DNA of 64,000 bases from Tateyamaria sp. Alg231-49 (GTDB taxonomy: Bacteria > Pseudomonadota > Alphaproteobacteria > Rhodobacterales > Rhodobacteraceae). Shown here piece by piece: positions 26,582 through 35,171 of this stretch (position 1 is the first letter of the stretch; every line of letters begins with the position of its first letter). A program made the position numbers and the translations under genes. Under the pieces are notes generated by a model. The model did not search any database. It saw nothing but the letters and a program-made list of their open reading frames with translations, and was not told the DNA's origin. Where the stretch lies: positions 62,001-126,000 of the forward strand of contig NZ_FRFA01000002.1 in NCBI RefSeq assembly GCF_900143535.1, in the 5' to 3' direction.

Positions 26582-26782
26582 TTGGCTCTTCCTATGGCAC
26601 CAATCTGGATCACATCAGGCCTTTGCTGCACGGTCTCCCATTACGGGACATACGTTCAAATACGCCCCAGCATGATTAAGCCGTCACATTAAAAAAGCAA
26701 CTGGACGTGTGAGGGCTATGGTTTGATATGCATGGCGTCTGGTACATTCAGGTAATTGACTGCAAACGAAGGGAACGAGCGG

Positions 26783-27229
26783 ATGTTGAACGTATATCTT
26801 TCAGGGGAAATCCACACAGACTGGCGCGAACAGATCATCGATGGGGCGCAAGGGCTGGATGTGACGTTCAACGCGCCTGTCACGGATCATGCGGCGAGCG
26901 ATGATTGTGGTGTGGCCATTCTGGGTGAGGAACCCAACAAGTACTGGCATGACCACAAGGGCGCGATGGTGAATGCCATTCGCACCCGCAAGGGGATCGC
27001 GGATGCCGATGTGGTCGTTGTGCGTTTTGGTGAGAAGTACAAGCAATGGAATGCGGCCTTTGATGCGGGCTATGCCGCTGCATTGGGCAAGTCGCTGATC
27101 ATTTTGCATGGACCTGACCATGCCCATGCTTTGAAAGAGGTAGACGCCGCAGCCCTTGCCGTTGCTCAGGAACCTGCGCAGGTTGTCGATATCTTGCGCT
27201 ATGTTTTGACAAGCGCGCTTCCAAAGTAG
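26783..27229 (+). CDS. YtoQ family protein
   Basis: 148 residues matching the YtoQ family (MLNVYLSGEIHTDWREQI start, then PVTDHAASDDCGVAILG, VVVRFGEKYKQWNAAFDAG and SLIILHGPDHAHALKEV). The fold looks related to nucleoside 2-deoxyribosyltransferases, with a conserved motif of small residues after an SGEI start. Enzymatic activity is not established. I chose the ATG at 26783 over the one at 26756 because GGAACGAGCGG precedes it and homologues begin here. It is followed after 53 bases by a GMC oxidoreductase gene. Confidence 0.87.
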   Translation: MLNVYLSGEIHTDWREQIIDGAQGLDVTFNAPVTDHAASDDCGVAILGEEPNKYWHDHKGAMVNAIRTRKGIADADVVVVRFGEKYKQWNAAFDAGYAAALGKSLIILHGPDHAHALKEVDAAALAVAQEPAQVVDILRYVLTSALPK

Positions 27230-27282
27230 GTACCGGTCTGGTCTCCGGTTTTTCATGTTAAAGACCATTTCGGGGGGACAGC

Positions 27283-28890
27283 ATGAAGTATGACTACGTC
27301 ATTGTCGGCGGCGGTTCTGCCGGGTGCGTGATGGCCGCGCGGCTCAGCGAAGACGCCAATGTTTCCGTATGCCTGATCGAAGCAGGCGGCGACGGTCGCG
27401 GCCTGTTTGTGCGCGCCCCTGCGCTTGTTGCGGGCATGATTTCCGGGCGACCCAAGATCAACAACTGGGCCTTTCACACCGAACCTCAATCCGGTCTGAA
27501 CGGGCGGCGTGGGTTTCAGCCGCGTGGAAAAGGTCTTGGCGGGTCCAGTGCAATCAATGCCATGCTCTATGTGCGCGGGCATGCGCGCGATTATGACGAA
27601 TGGGCGGACTTGGGCGCGACGGGCTGGGACTGGGACTCGGTTCTTCCCTATTTCAAGATATCCGAAGGCAACGTGCGGGGCGCGGATGATCTTCACGGAA
27701 CAGAAGGACCGCTGCAGGTCTCAGACCAGTCTGAACCGCGCGCGATCAGCCATGCGTTTGTCGAAGCTGGCGAACAGGTACAGGTGCCCTTGCGCGAGGA
27801 TTTCAATGGGCCGGAACAGGAAGGCATTGGCCTTTATCAGGTGACACAGGCCCATTCCGGAACGGCCAAGGGCGAACGCTGTTCGGCGGCGGCGGCCTAT
27901 TTGATGACTTCGGTGATGGCGCGATCCAATCTTACGGTTCTGACCCGTGCGGTTGTGCAAAAGGTCGAAATGCAAGACGGGCGCGCTGTTGGCGTGCGCA
28001 TGCGACATGGCGGAAAGATCAAGCTGGTGGAGGCAGAGCGCGAAGTCATTCTGTCGGGCGGGGCCTTTGGCTCGCCTCAACTGTTGCTGCTGTCGGGGAT
28101 TGGGCCGCGCGACGAGCTTGCGGCCCATGGCATCGAGGTCGTCCACGAATTGCCGGGTGTAGGACAAAACCTGCAGGATCACCTCGACTACACCATCAGC
28201 TATCATTCCAAGCGCGATGACGTTGTTGGACTTGGCCCCAAGGGCCTCATGGATCTGGCCCGAGCCGGTTTGCGCTGGCGCAAGGATGGGTCTGGCCTAT
28301 TTGCGTCCCCCTTTGCCGAAGGTGGCGCATTCCTGAAATCCGACCCGAGCGTTACCCGTCCGGATCTGCAACTGCACTTCGTGGTGGGGATCGTGGATCA
28401 GCACATGCGCAAGATTCACCTGCGCTTTGGCTATTCCTGCCATGTTTGCGTTTTGCGTCCCTTCAGTCGCGGGCAGGTGGGGTTGCAGTCTTCTGATCCG
28501 ACGCGCCCACCGCGCATTGATCCGAATTATCTGGATGACTCACGCGATCTGGACCTCCTGATGAAAGGCGCGCGCAGTATGGAGCGTATACTGGACGCGC
28601 CGCCGCTCGATCCCTGGCGAGGCAAAAAGCTATATGCGCATGATGGCAGTGATGCGGCTTTGGAGGCTGATATCCGGGCGCGCGCTGACACCATTTACCA
28701 CCCTGTCGGAACATGTCGGATGGGGCATGATGATATGGCGGTCACCGACCCTGCGGGTCGTGTACATGGCGTAGAAGGTTTGCGTGTGGTGGATGCGTCA
28801 CTGATGCCCCGCCTTTTGGGTGGGAACACCAACGCGCCGACCATCATGATGGCCGAGAAGATTTCGGCCGGGATGCGTGGCGCAGCCTGA
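27283..28890 (+). CDS. GMC-family FAD oxidoreductase (choline/alcohol dehydrogenase-like)
   Basis: 535 residues. The FAD-binding dinucleotide fold is [18 protein letters not shown] at the N-terminus; GMC signature 1 is [19 protein letters not shown] and signature 2 is [17 protein letters not shown]. The C-terminal catalytic His/Asn region is [10 protein letters not shown] and [10 protein letters not shown]. It oxidises an alcohol to an aldehyde or further with FAD. It resembles choline dehydrogenase and long-chain or polyethylene-glycol-type dehydrogenases. No betaine-pathway genes (betB, betI) are nearby, so I do not assign betA. A Gly-rich ribosome site precedes the ATG. Confidence 0.9.
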   Translation: MKYDYVIVGGGSAGCVMAARLSEDANVSVCLIEAGGDGRGLFVRAPALVAGMISGRPKINNWAFHTEPQSGLNGRRGFQPRGKGLGGSSAINAMLYVRGHARDYDEWADLGATGWDWDSVLPYFKISEGNVRGADDLHGTEGPLQVSDQSEPRAISHAFVEAGEQVQVPLREDFNGPEQEGIGLYQVTQAHSGTAKGERCSAAAAYLMTSVMARSNLTVLTRAVVQKVEMQDGRAVGVRMRHGGKIKLVEAEREVILSGGAFGSPQLLLLSGIGPRDELAAHGIEVVHELPGVGQNLQDHLDYTISYHSKRDDVVGLGPKGLMDLARAGLRWRKDGSGLFASPFAEGGAFLKSDPSVTRPDLQLHFVVGIVDQHMRKIHLRFGYSCHVCVLRPFSRGQVGLQSSDPTRPPRIDPNYLDDSRDLDLLMKGARSMERILDAPPLDPWRGKKLYAHDGSDAALEADIRARADTIYHPVGTCRMGHDDMAVTDPAGRVHGVEGLRVVDASLMPRLLGGNTNAPTIMMAEKISAGMRGAA

Positions 28891-28913
28891 TCAAGGTTGC
28901 ACCACGCGATCTA

Positions 28914-29612
28914 TCAGGGGCGCGGCGGGATGTTTTTCGCTTTTTCCACTGCTGGGCGCGCCATGAACCGGTCCAGATAGGCGACAAGGTTCTTGTGATC
29001 GTCCCAGCCAACCATGTCTCTGGATTCGTAAAAGTTGAGCGCATTGAGCCAAGGGGCGATTGCAATGTCGGCAATGGAGTACTGCCCGGTTACCCAGTCT
29101 TGTCCGTCTAGCTGCTTTTCCAGAACGGCGAGCAGGCGCTTGGCCTCGGCCACATAGCGTTGTTGTGGGCGTTTATCCTCCCACTGGCTGCCTGCGAATT
29201 TGACGAAAAAGCCCATCTGACCCAGCATTGGACCCAACCCGCCCATCTGGAACATGAGCCATTGGATGGTCTTCGCCTTCTCTGAGGCCGTCTGGCCCAT
29301 CAGTTTGCCGGACTTTTCCGCCAGATAGATCAGGATCGCACCAGATTCAAACAGGCCAATCGGCGTCCCATCGGGCCCATTTGGGTCAATGATCGCTGGG
29401 ATTTTGTTGTTTGGGTTCAGAGACAGAAATTCTGGGCTTTTGACATCCGCATCCGACAGCGTAACCAAGTGGGCCTCGTAAGGTATTTCCATTTCCTCCA
29501 GGGCGATCGAGGCTTTTACCCCGTTCGGTGTGGGAAAGGAAAAGAGTTGCAAAACATCTGGGTTCTGCGGTGTCCATTTTTGGGTGATCGGAAAAGCGCT
29601 GAGGTCAGCCAT
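28914..29612 (-). CDS. Glutathione S-transferase family protein (YghU/YfcG-like)
   Basis: 232 residues. The N-terminal thioredoxin-like domain has the nu-class signature FPTPNGVKASIALEE, with a Thr rather than a Cys or Ser in the active region. It also has NPNNKIPAIIDPNG and FESGAILIYLAE for glutathione binding. The C-terminal helical domain spans about 110-225. Nu-class relatives have disulfide-bond reductase and peroxidase activity. I chose the ATG at 29612, preceded by GGAGACACC; the frame extends upstream to 29663. It is convergent with the GMC gene and divergent from mscL. Confidence 0.88.
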   Translation of the reverse strand: MADLSAFPITQKWTPQNPDVLQLFSFPTPNGVKASIALEEMEIPYEAHLVTLSDADVKSPEFLSLNPNNKIPAIIDPNGPDGTPIGLFESGAILIYLAEKSGKLMGQTASEKAKTIQWLMFQMGGLGPMLGQMGFFVKFAGSQWEDKRPQQRYVAEAKRLLAVLEKQLDGQDWVTGQYSIADIAIAPWLNALNFYESRDMVGWDDHKNLVAYLDRFMARPAVEKAKNIPPRP

Positions 29613-29759
29613 TGAGGTGTCTCCTGATTGTACCTTTCTCACATAGGGGAAAAGTAGCGCCAAAGTACCCTTTGTGGTGTCCGCCTGTGTGCTATCCAGT
29701 GTTCATCAGCGCACGGATAAGCAAATTCGTGGTGGGACAGTATGAATAAGGAACAAAAA

Positions 29760-30194
29760 ATGCTGAATGAATTCAAAGACTTTATCGCCAAGGGCAATGT
29801 CATGGACATGGCTGTGGGTATCATCATCGGGGCGGCGTTCACGGCGATTGTCGCGTCACTGGTCGCAGATCTGATCAATCCGTTCATCGGTTTGTTCATG
29901 GGTGGTATCGACTTTACCAACATGTATGTCGTGCTGGCAGGCGATGTCGCGGCGGGTACCTCGCTTGAGGCGGCGCGCGAAGCAGGGGCGGCTGTGTTCG
30001 CTTATGGGTCGTTCATCATGGCGATCATCAACTTTTTGATCATCGCATTTGTGGTCTTCATGCTGGTGCGCAACGTGAACAAGATCAAAGATGCCGCCGC
30101 CAAGGAAGAAGAAGCTGCAGAAGCGGCACCTGCAGGTCCCAGCGAGCTGGATATCCTAAAGGAAATCCGCGACTCGCTGGCCAAGCAAGGCTAA
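29760..30194 (+). CDS. mscL: Large-conductance mechanosensitive channel
   Basis: 144 residues. The N-terminal amphipathic helix [17 protein letters not shown] leads into TM1 with [17 protein letters not shown] periplasmic loop, TM2 (about 85-107) and a charged C-terminal helix ending in [12 protein letters not shown] follow. It forms a pentameric inner-membrane safety valve that opens at high membrane tension during osmotic downshock. I chose the ATG at 29760 because AAGGAA sits 7 bases upstream; the ATG at 29742 adds six residues and has no good site. Confidence 0.95.
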   Translation: MLNEFKDFIAKGNVMDMAVGIIIGAAFTAIVASLVADLINPFIGLFMGGIDFTNMYVVLAGDVAAGTSLEAAREAGAAVFAYGSFIMAIINFLIIAFVVFMLVRNVNKIKDAAAKEEEAAEAAPAGPSELDILKEIRDSLAKQG

Positions 30195-30219
30195 CAAAAG
30201 CCTCTACGCCGCGGCTATT

Positions 30220-31590
30220 TCATCGCACGATGGGGGCCGCGGCGTTCAGAAAGCTGCGCCGTTCGTCAGGGTCGCCGATTTGTTCGGCCAACTGATCGGC
30301 CAGCGCGGCCAGGGTTGCTGCCGTCTTTGCATGTCGTTTTGCAAGCACCGGCGCGATGGGCCCCAGATGGGGCGTCAGCAATTTGACGAGGGCCGCGACT
30401 CTCTCCGGTGGCAGGGTGCTGGATACGGCAGATGAAACAGACTCGGCAGACGACACCGATCCACCCGTCTTGAGGGCCGATTGAATTTTGAGGCGCAACG
30501 CGTCTTTTTCGGCTTGGGTCGGAATGTCCTGCAATACGGCATCGATCATTTCCTCGGCATTGCGGGCACTGCCGGCCACGCGCCGTGCGATGATCTTTCC
30601 CATCGGCCCCATGCTGGACGTCAGGTGCTGTTCGACCTCGCGCAATGTCTGTCCGCTCAGTTGAGTCAGCATTGTGCCGGATGTTGCCTCACTGCCCGAA
30701 GTAGGGACCTGTGGCATCACTCTGATCATGGTGGTCGGGTCCGCGCCGGACAAGGCGGCGTCGATCGCTGCGCGCATCTGGGCGGCATCTGAGAACCGCT
30801 TGTCGGCGTCGATCTGCATCGCTTTCATCACGACTTTGTCCAGTGTAGGCGGCAGCTCGGGAACCAAGGTACTTGGCGGCACCGGCGTTTCGTTCTGCAC
30901 AGCGTTGAACATCGCCTCCATACCGCCGCCCGGATAGGGTTTGCGCCCGGTCAGCAATTCATACAGCATCACGCCGGTTGCATAGATGTCCGCACGGGCG
31001 TCGACGGGGTGGCCCATCATCTGTTCGGGCGACATGTATGACGGAGTACCGATCATGCCGGCATTCGTGGCCTCCATCGAGGTCAGTTGCGCGATCCCGA
31101 AATCGGTCAACTTGACGGTGTCATCCTCCGCCAGCATCACGTTGGCGGGTTTCATGTCGCGGTGCACGATTCCTGCGGCATGGATCGCCGTCAAACCTGC
31201 CAGCATTTGTTTCAGAATGCTGTGGATGTCGTCCAGCGACAGCAACGAGGATGCCTTGCAATGATCCTTGAGCGTGACCGAACGCACCCGTTCCATCACG
31301 AGGTAGGGCACGCCATCCTCCAGCAAGAAATCGAAGATCGTTACGAGATTGGCGTGCAGAACACGGCCCGCCGCGCGCGCCTCGCGGCTGAACCGTTCCA
31401 GCAGATCGTCTCCGGCGGAGGTGCCCAAAAGGTGGCCGTGGATCGTCTTGATCGCGACTGGGCGCTGAATGTCGGGATCGACGCCAGCATAGACCACGCC
31501 CATGGCCCCTTCACCAAGGACACTTTCGACCATGTACTTGCCGATGAACCGGCGGCCGCCATTCGGGGCGAGTATCGTAACTTCAGTCAT
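30220..31590 (-). CDS. Hanks-type Ser/Thr protein kinase with C-terminal tandem repeats
   Basis: 456 residues. The kinase domain covers about residues 17-280 with all key motifs: glycine loop GEGAMGVVYAG (26-36), Lys48 in VAIKTIH, HRDMKPAN (143-150), DFGIAQ (163-168) and GTPSYMSPEQ. It is therefore predicted active and of RD type. There is no membrane segment. The C-terminal 175 residues carry two copies of a short helical repeat (SMGPMGKIIARR and HLGPIAPVLAKR, each followed by about 40 residues), with a Ser-rich spacer. Its ATG overlaps the stop of the upstream haem sensor gene by 8 bases, so the two are probably co-translated. I infer it is the output of that sensor. Confidence 0.93.
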   Translation of the reverse strand: MTEVTILAPNGGRRFIGKYMVESVLGEGAMGVVYAGVDPDIQRPVAIKTIHGHLLGTSAGDDLLERFSREARAAGRVLHANLVTIFDFLLEDGVPYLVMERVRSVTLKDHCKASSLLSLDDIHSILKQMLAGLTAIHAAGIVHRDMKPANVMLAEDDTVKLTDFGIAQLTSMEATNAGMIGTPSYMSPEQMMGHPVDARADIYATGVMLYELLTGRKPYPGGGMEAMFNAVQNETPVPPSTLVPELPPTLDKVVMKAMQIDADKRFSDAAQMRAAIDAALSGADPTTMIRVMPQVPTSGSEATSGTMLTQLSGQTLREVEQHLTSSMGPMGKIIARRVAGSARNAEEMIDAVLQDIPTQAEKDALRLKIQSALKTGGSVSSAESVSSAVSSTLPPERVAALVKLLTPHLGPIAPVLAKRHAKTAATLAALADQLAEQIGDPDERRSFLNAAAPIVR

Positions 31591-32455
31591 CGATCATTCG
31601 CATCGCTTGTTCGAGGCTGCGGCGCATCCGGTTGAAGGATGTGGTGAGCGAGCTGATCTCGTCGTTGCCCGGCTTTTGGTATTCAGGCACCGAAAAGTCG
31701 CCCATGCTGACCTGTTCGGCAACTTGCGACATCTGCCGTACGGGTTTCAGGACAATCCGGCCCAGCATCAGGTTGGTCATGGCAAACACAAACAGGAACA
31801 CAGTCGACAGCCCCGCGATCAGGACCACACCGGTTTCCCACGTCCGCTGTTGGACCAGCGACATCGGGGCCGAGATGATCTGTGCGCCTACGGTTTCGCC
31901 CAGTTCCCAGCCAAAGCCGTTGTCAGACCCATAAAGGTCGACCATGGCGGGCGGCGCCGCCTCCGGGGTGGAGTGGCAGCGAAGACAGCCTTCCTGGGTG
32001 ATGGTGATCGGGTAGGCCATGGTCAGAAAGCTGCCGTTTTCGTTCTCGACCACGGTGGAGATTTCGGTGAGCGACGCATCGGCGCGAAAGTCCTCGATCA
32101 TCGACGCTTCGAGCGGGTTGGCCAGATCTGCTGGATTGGTCGGGTTCAGTGCAGCTTCCTTGTAGCTGTACTCGGGGAAGTCCTTTTGCATGTGGGCAAA
32201 CACGGACTGCGCCGCGAACGAGGCCACAGTCTCGGGCAGGAACAGGATGTCATTGTCTTCGGACAAGAGGGGCGTGACACTCTGGACTGTGTGGAAGCGC
32301 ACGGCGTTGGCGTTGGCATGCACGATGTTGATGGAATGCTTGATCTCTTCGATCGCGAAACGCTGGACGATTGTATAGGAAATGCCCGCAGCCCCCGCGA
32401 GGCCCAGAAGACAGGCAAGAAGCAGTACAAGGTTGTATTTAAAACGCAGGCCCAT
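31583..32455 (-). CDS. Membrane sensor with c-type haem site and HAMP domain
   Basis: 290 residues. TM1 lies at about 7-28, a periplasmic domain at about 29-205, TM2 at about 208-230 and a HAMP domain at about 231-285 with nothing after it. The periplasmic part resembles the Tll0287-like (DUF3365) domain and contains CLRCH at 157-161, a canonical covalent haem c motif, inside AYPITITQEGCLRCHS. It has no kinase, cyclase or chemotaxis output of its own. The overlapping downstream Ser/Thr kinase gene suggests the signal (redox state, oxygen, NO or similar) is passed to that kinase. It lies 54 bases after the pseudo-caspase gene. Confidence 0.88.
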   Translation of the reverse strand: MGLRFKYNLVLLLACLLGLAGAAGISYTIVQRFAIEEIKHSINIVHANANAVRFHTVQSVTPLLSEDNDILFLPETVASFAAQSVFAHMQKDFPEYSYKEAALNPTNPADLANPLEASMIEDFRADASLTEISTVVENENGSFLTMAYPITITQEGCLRCHSTPEAAPPAMVDLYGSDNGFGWELGETVGAQIISAPMSLVQQRTWETGVVLIAGLSTVFLFVFAMTNLMLGRIVLKPVRQMSQVAEQVSMGDFSVPEYQKPGNDEISSLTTSFNRMRRSLEQAMRMIDD

Positions 32456-32509
32456 GGGTCGGTGTCCTTAACATGTGCAGTGTTGCGGTCGGTGTGCCGC
32501 CGGATATGG

Positions 32510-33466
32510 TCAGGTGCTCAGGTCGAGCAGTTGGCGGCGTGTAAGAATGCCGGTTGGTTCTTCAGAGCGGCTGTCCTGATAAGCGCTGATGGCGGCGCGG
32601 GTTTGTGGGCCGAACCTACCGTCAACCAACCCGCGATAATGGCCACGCGTGCGCAAATTTTGCTGGACGGACCGCTTGGCTGATCGTGACAGGGACTGTT
32701 CCAGCGCTTCGAGTTCTTCGCGGGATTGGGTGCCGTCCGATGGGCTTGCGTCTTCTGTCAGAACTGGCGTTACCGCTGCGACCTCCGCGTTGCCCTCGGT
32801 TACGGCAGGTTGTTTGAGAAAAACGGGGCGCGGTTGTACATCCGATAACGTCGTACCATCAACGCGATCCATCGCATTTAAAAGCGCGCCAAGTTCAACC
32901 GTGTCCAGCGTTGCCGCAGTGGCCAAAACGTCCAGCACTGGCCCAAAGGCATCCGGTGTCGCCAAAAGGATCGGGCTTGATCCCGCGGCGGGCTGAGGTG
33001 CCGCGGTCGCAAGCGACAGATCGGCTGGCAGCCCATCCCGAATTGCCGCGACAGTTGCCACAACCGAACCGCCCTGCGCGGCCTGCGCAGAGGATCGCGC
33101 AAAGGCCTGCAATGGAATGGACCGGGTGAACAAATCGGTGGCCTTTGTCAGGTCAGACCCCGTTGGCAGCACAAAGGCGCGCCCTTCGAATGTCACGATG
33201 GGGAGATCGATGTAGACCAGTGTGGCGCGGGAATCGGCGGCCTCGCGGGCAAACCGCTTGAGCAGAGAGCGCAATTGCGTGCTGTTTGCGGATTGGGCGC
33301 GCAAGGTTTCCGCCCCCATGGTTTGCAGTTGCGCCTGAAACGCGTCGGCCCGGTTCATGCCGTCGTCACCGGCAACCACAAGGGCCACCACACGATCGCT
33401 TTGCGCCACGGCGCTCAGCCCCCAAAGGCAAAACCCGCAAATCAACAAGATCACACGTGCCAGCAT
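32510..33466 (-). CDS. Exported pseudo-caspase with C-terminal peptidoglycan-binding domain
   Basis: 318 residues. A signal peptide (MLARVILLICGFCLWGLSAV) is followed by a region (about 25-210) resembling caspase-like peptidase C14 folds (VALVVAGDDGMNRADAF; VYIDLPIVTFEGRAFVLPTG). The usual catalytic His-Gly is not present at the expected place (YIDLP instead) and I find no Cys in the mature part, so it looks catalytically dead. The C-terminal 60 residues are a PG_binding_1 domain (VQQNLRTRGHYRGLVDGRFG, then TRAAISAYQ). I chose ATG 33466. It is the first gene of the haem-sensor/kinase operon and may be the envelope-anchored partner. Confidence 0.78.
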   Translation of the reverse strand: MLARVILLICGFCLWGLSAVAQSDRVVALVVAGDDGMNRADAFQAQLQTMGAETLRAQSANSTQLRSLLKRFAREAADSRATLVYIDLPIVTFEGRAFVLPTGSDLTKATDLFTRSIPLQAFARSSAQAAQGGSVVATVAAIRDGLPADLSLATAAPQPAAGSSPILLATPDAFGPVLDVLATAATLDTVELGALLNAMDRVDGTTLSDVQPRPVFLKQPAVTEGNAEVAAVTPVLTEDASPSDGTQSREELEALEQSLSRSAKRSVQQNLRTRGHYRGLVDGRFGPQTRAAISAYQDSRSEEPTGILTRRQLLDLST

Positions 33467-33691
33467 TTTTCCCTCCTCGCGCATCGCGGCGTCACACCAT
33501 ATCTAAAGGACCGCAGGCTGCTTCTGACGCTTCTATGACACAAACACCTTAACATCCGAATTTCTTCGTCTGAGGTGGCGGAATTACGTTCATGGTGCGG
33601 CAAATAATGAACATGTGACCGTCCTGCATCAAAGTTGGGTGTCGCAAAAGGCCGGGGCGTCAGGCAAGGGCGCGCAATGCCCCGGCCAATG

Positions 33692-33726
33692 AAAAACCCC
33701 GGCAGCCGCGCGGCTCCGGGGTTTTT
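33692..33726 (-). terminator. Intrinsic terminator after rpsU (bidirectional form)
   Basis: AAAAACCCCGG pairs with CCGGGGTTTTT, and the interior AGCCGC/GCGGCT extends the stem with one bulged base. T runs exist on both strands, so it can also stop transcripts coming from the plus strand. Confidence 0.95.
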
Positions 33727-33757
33727 GAAGTTCTTTCAGCGTCGCTGTTGGTCTGAC

Positions 33758-33964
33758 TTACATCATACCTTCGCGTTGCGCTTTTTTGCGTGCCAGCTTG
33801 CGGGCACGGCGGATCGCTTCAGCTTTTTCGCGCGCTTTTTTCTCGGACGGTTTCTCGAAATGTTGCTTGAGCTTCATTTCACGGAAAACGCCTTCGCGCT
33901 GGAGCTTTTTCTTCAGAGCCCGGAGAGCCTGATCGACATTGTTGTCGCGAACACTAACCTGCAT
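33758..33964 (-). CDS. rpsU: 30S ribosomal protein S21
   Basis: 68 residues, basic, with the conserved [20 protein letters not shown] start and [19 protein letters not shown] middle. It binds the small subunit near the anti-Shine-Dalgarno region and aids initiation. AAGGTGGTGA precedes the start. It is a single-gene unit with its own terminator 31 bases beyond the stop. It is divergent from coq9; a perfect hairpin (34014-34034) lies between them. Confidence 0.98.
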   Translation of the reverse strand: MQVSVRDNNVDQALRALKKKLQREGVFREMKLKQHFEKPSEKKAREKAEAIRRARKLARKKAQREGMM

Positions 33965-34013
33965 GTGGTTGTCACCACCTTTCTAGTTTCGAGTTGCAAG
34001 GATTTGCAGGAAG

Positions 34014-34034
34014 TGGGCACATAGCAAGTGTGCC
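34014..34034. repeat. Inverted repeat between rpsU and coq9
   Basis: GGGCACA-tagcaag-TGTGCCC is a perfect 7-bp stem in the 106-base region between divergent rpsU and coq9. It could be an operator or a leader hairpin for either gene. It has no T run, so it is not a terminator. Confidence 0.6.
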
Positions 34035-34070
34035 CTAGTTTGTCTAGTACCCGTTAAGCAGGAGATTACC

Positions 34071-34766
34071 ATGACAACGCCTTACGAGACCACCAAAGAT
34101 GCGCTTTTGGATGCCGCATTGATGCATGTCCCTTTTGACGGCTGGTCAGAGACGACGTTCAAGGCCGCGGCAACGGATGCTGGTGTAGAATGGGCGATGG
34201 CGCGGGCGGTGTGCCCACGCGGCGCAATCGATCTGGCGCTCGCTTATCATGCGCGCGGGGATGCCGAGATGGTGGCGCGTCTGAAGTCAGACGAACTGCC
34301 GCAGCGGTTTAGTGAAAAGATTGCGGCCGGGGTTCGGTTCCGCATTGAGGCTGTCAGCGACAAAGAGGCTGTGCGACGCGGCACCACGCTCTTTGCCCTG
34401 CCAATGCATGCCGCTGATGGGGCCAAGGCCATCTGGGGCACGGCGGACAAAATCTGGGATACGCTGGGCGATACGTCAGATGATGTGAACTGGTACACAA
34501 AACGCGCAACACTCGCGGGCGTTTACAGTGCAACTGTACTGTATTGGCTGGGTGATGACAGCGCCGATAATAAGGCGACGTGGGCTTTCCTTGATCGCCG
34601 TATCGAAGACGTGATGCAGATCGAAAAGATTAAGGCCCAAGTGCGCGACAACAAAGCGTTGAGCAGTCTGCTTGCAGGCCCCAACTGGCTGTTGGGTCAA
34701 ATCAAGGCGCCATCGAGGACGCCCAACTCGGACTTGCCCGGCATGTGGGGATCACGGGGCAAGTGA
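34071..34766 (+). CDS. COQ9 family protein
   Basis: 231 residues. An N-terminal TetR-like helical region (about 5-70, LLDAALMHVPFDGWSETTF) and a C-terminal COQ9 domain (about 75-215), with WYTKRATLAGVYSATVLYWL and FLDRRIEDVMQIEK. In eukaryotes COQ9 is a lipid-binding protein that presents ubiquinone intermediates to COQ7; bacterial relatives are presumed to help ubiquinone synthesis. There is no signal peptide. GCAGGAGATTACC precedes the start. The next stretch on the minus strand is a decayed gene. Confidence 0.92.
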   Translation: MTTPYETTKDALLDAALMHVPFDGWSETTFKAAATDAGVEWAMARAVCPRGAIDLALAYHARGDAEMVARLKSDELPQRFSEKIAAGVRFRIEAVSDKEAVRRGTTLFALPMHAADGAKAIWGTADKIWDTLGDTSDDVNWYTKRATLAGVYSATVLYWLGDDSADNKATWAFLDRRIEDVMQIEKIKAQVRDNKALSSLLAGPNWLLGQIKAPSRTPNSDLPGMWGSRGK

Positions 34767-35130
34767 TCTGACGTGCAGCGCGACAAGCACGGCCATGATC
34801 TGTACCACAATGACAAGGTCGTTTATCGTCACCATTGGATTTAACAGGCCGACCACGCAGGCACTGGCCAGTGTTCCGCTTATCTGTACGCCAAATAGGG
34901 CCATCGGCATTGGAACAGCCCACGTGTGCCCAACGCTGTACTAGGGCGGTTAGTGCAGCGCTGGCCAGCGCAATCACTCCTTAGACGCAGGTCTATATGC
35001 ACCAAGCTTCGGTGTCTGGGTCAATGGCCGCATCCATACCAAGCGACCCGGTGCTAAGCGGCCGGATCACTGGCGCGAGGACGGCGATGTTTAGGATCAG
35101 CGCTGCAATCAGCAATTGGGTTCCTTTCCC
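34767..35130 (-). pseudogene. Remnant of a small membrane-protein gene
   Basis: Translating the minus strand from about 35130 gives a hydrophobic stretch (LLIAALILNIAVLAPVI, then STGSLGMDAAIDPDTEAW). Two in-frame stops follow, then GVIALASAALTALVQRW. After a frame change it continues as MPMALFGVQISGTLASACVV and TINDLVIVVQIMAVLVALHV. The pieces read like one membrane protein of roughly 120 residues broken by stops and a frameshift. This fills most of the roughly 400-base gap between coq9 and the quinone reductase gene. I did not identify a family. Confidence 0.55.
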
Positions 35131-35171
35131 GATCTGAATAGGGGTACGTTGAGCAAAAAGGAGCGGATCAG

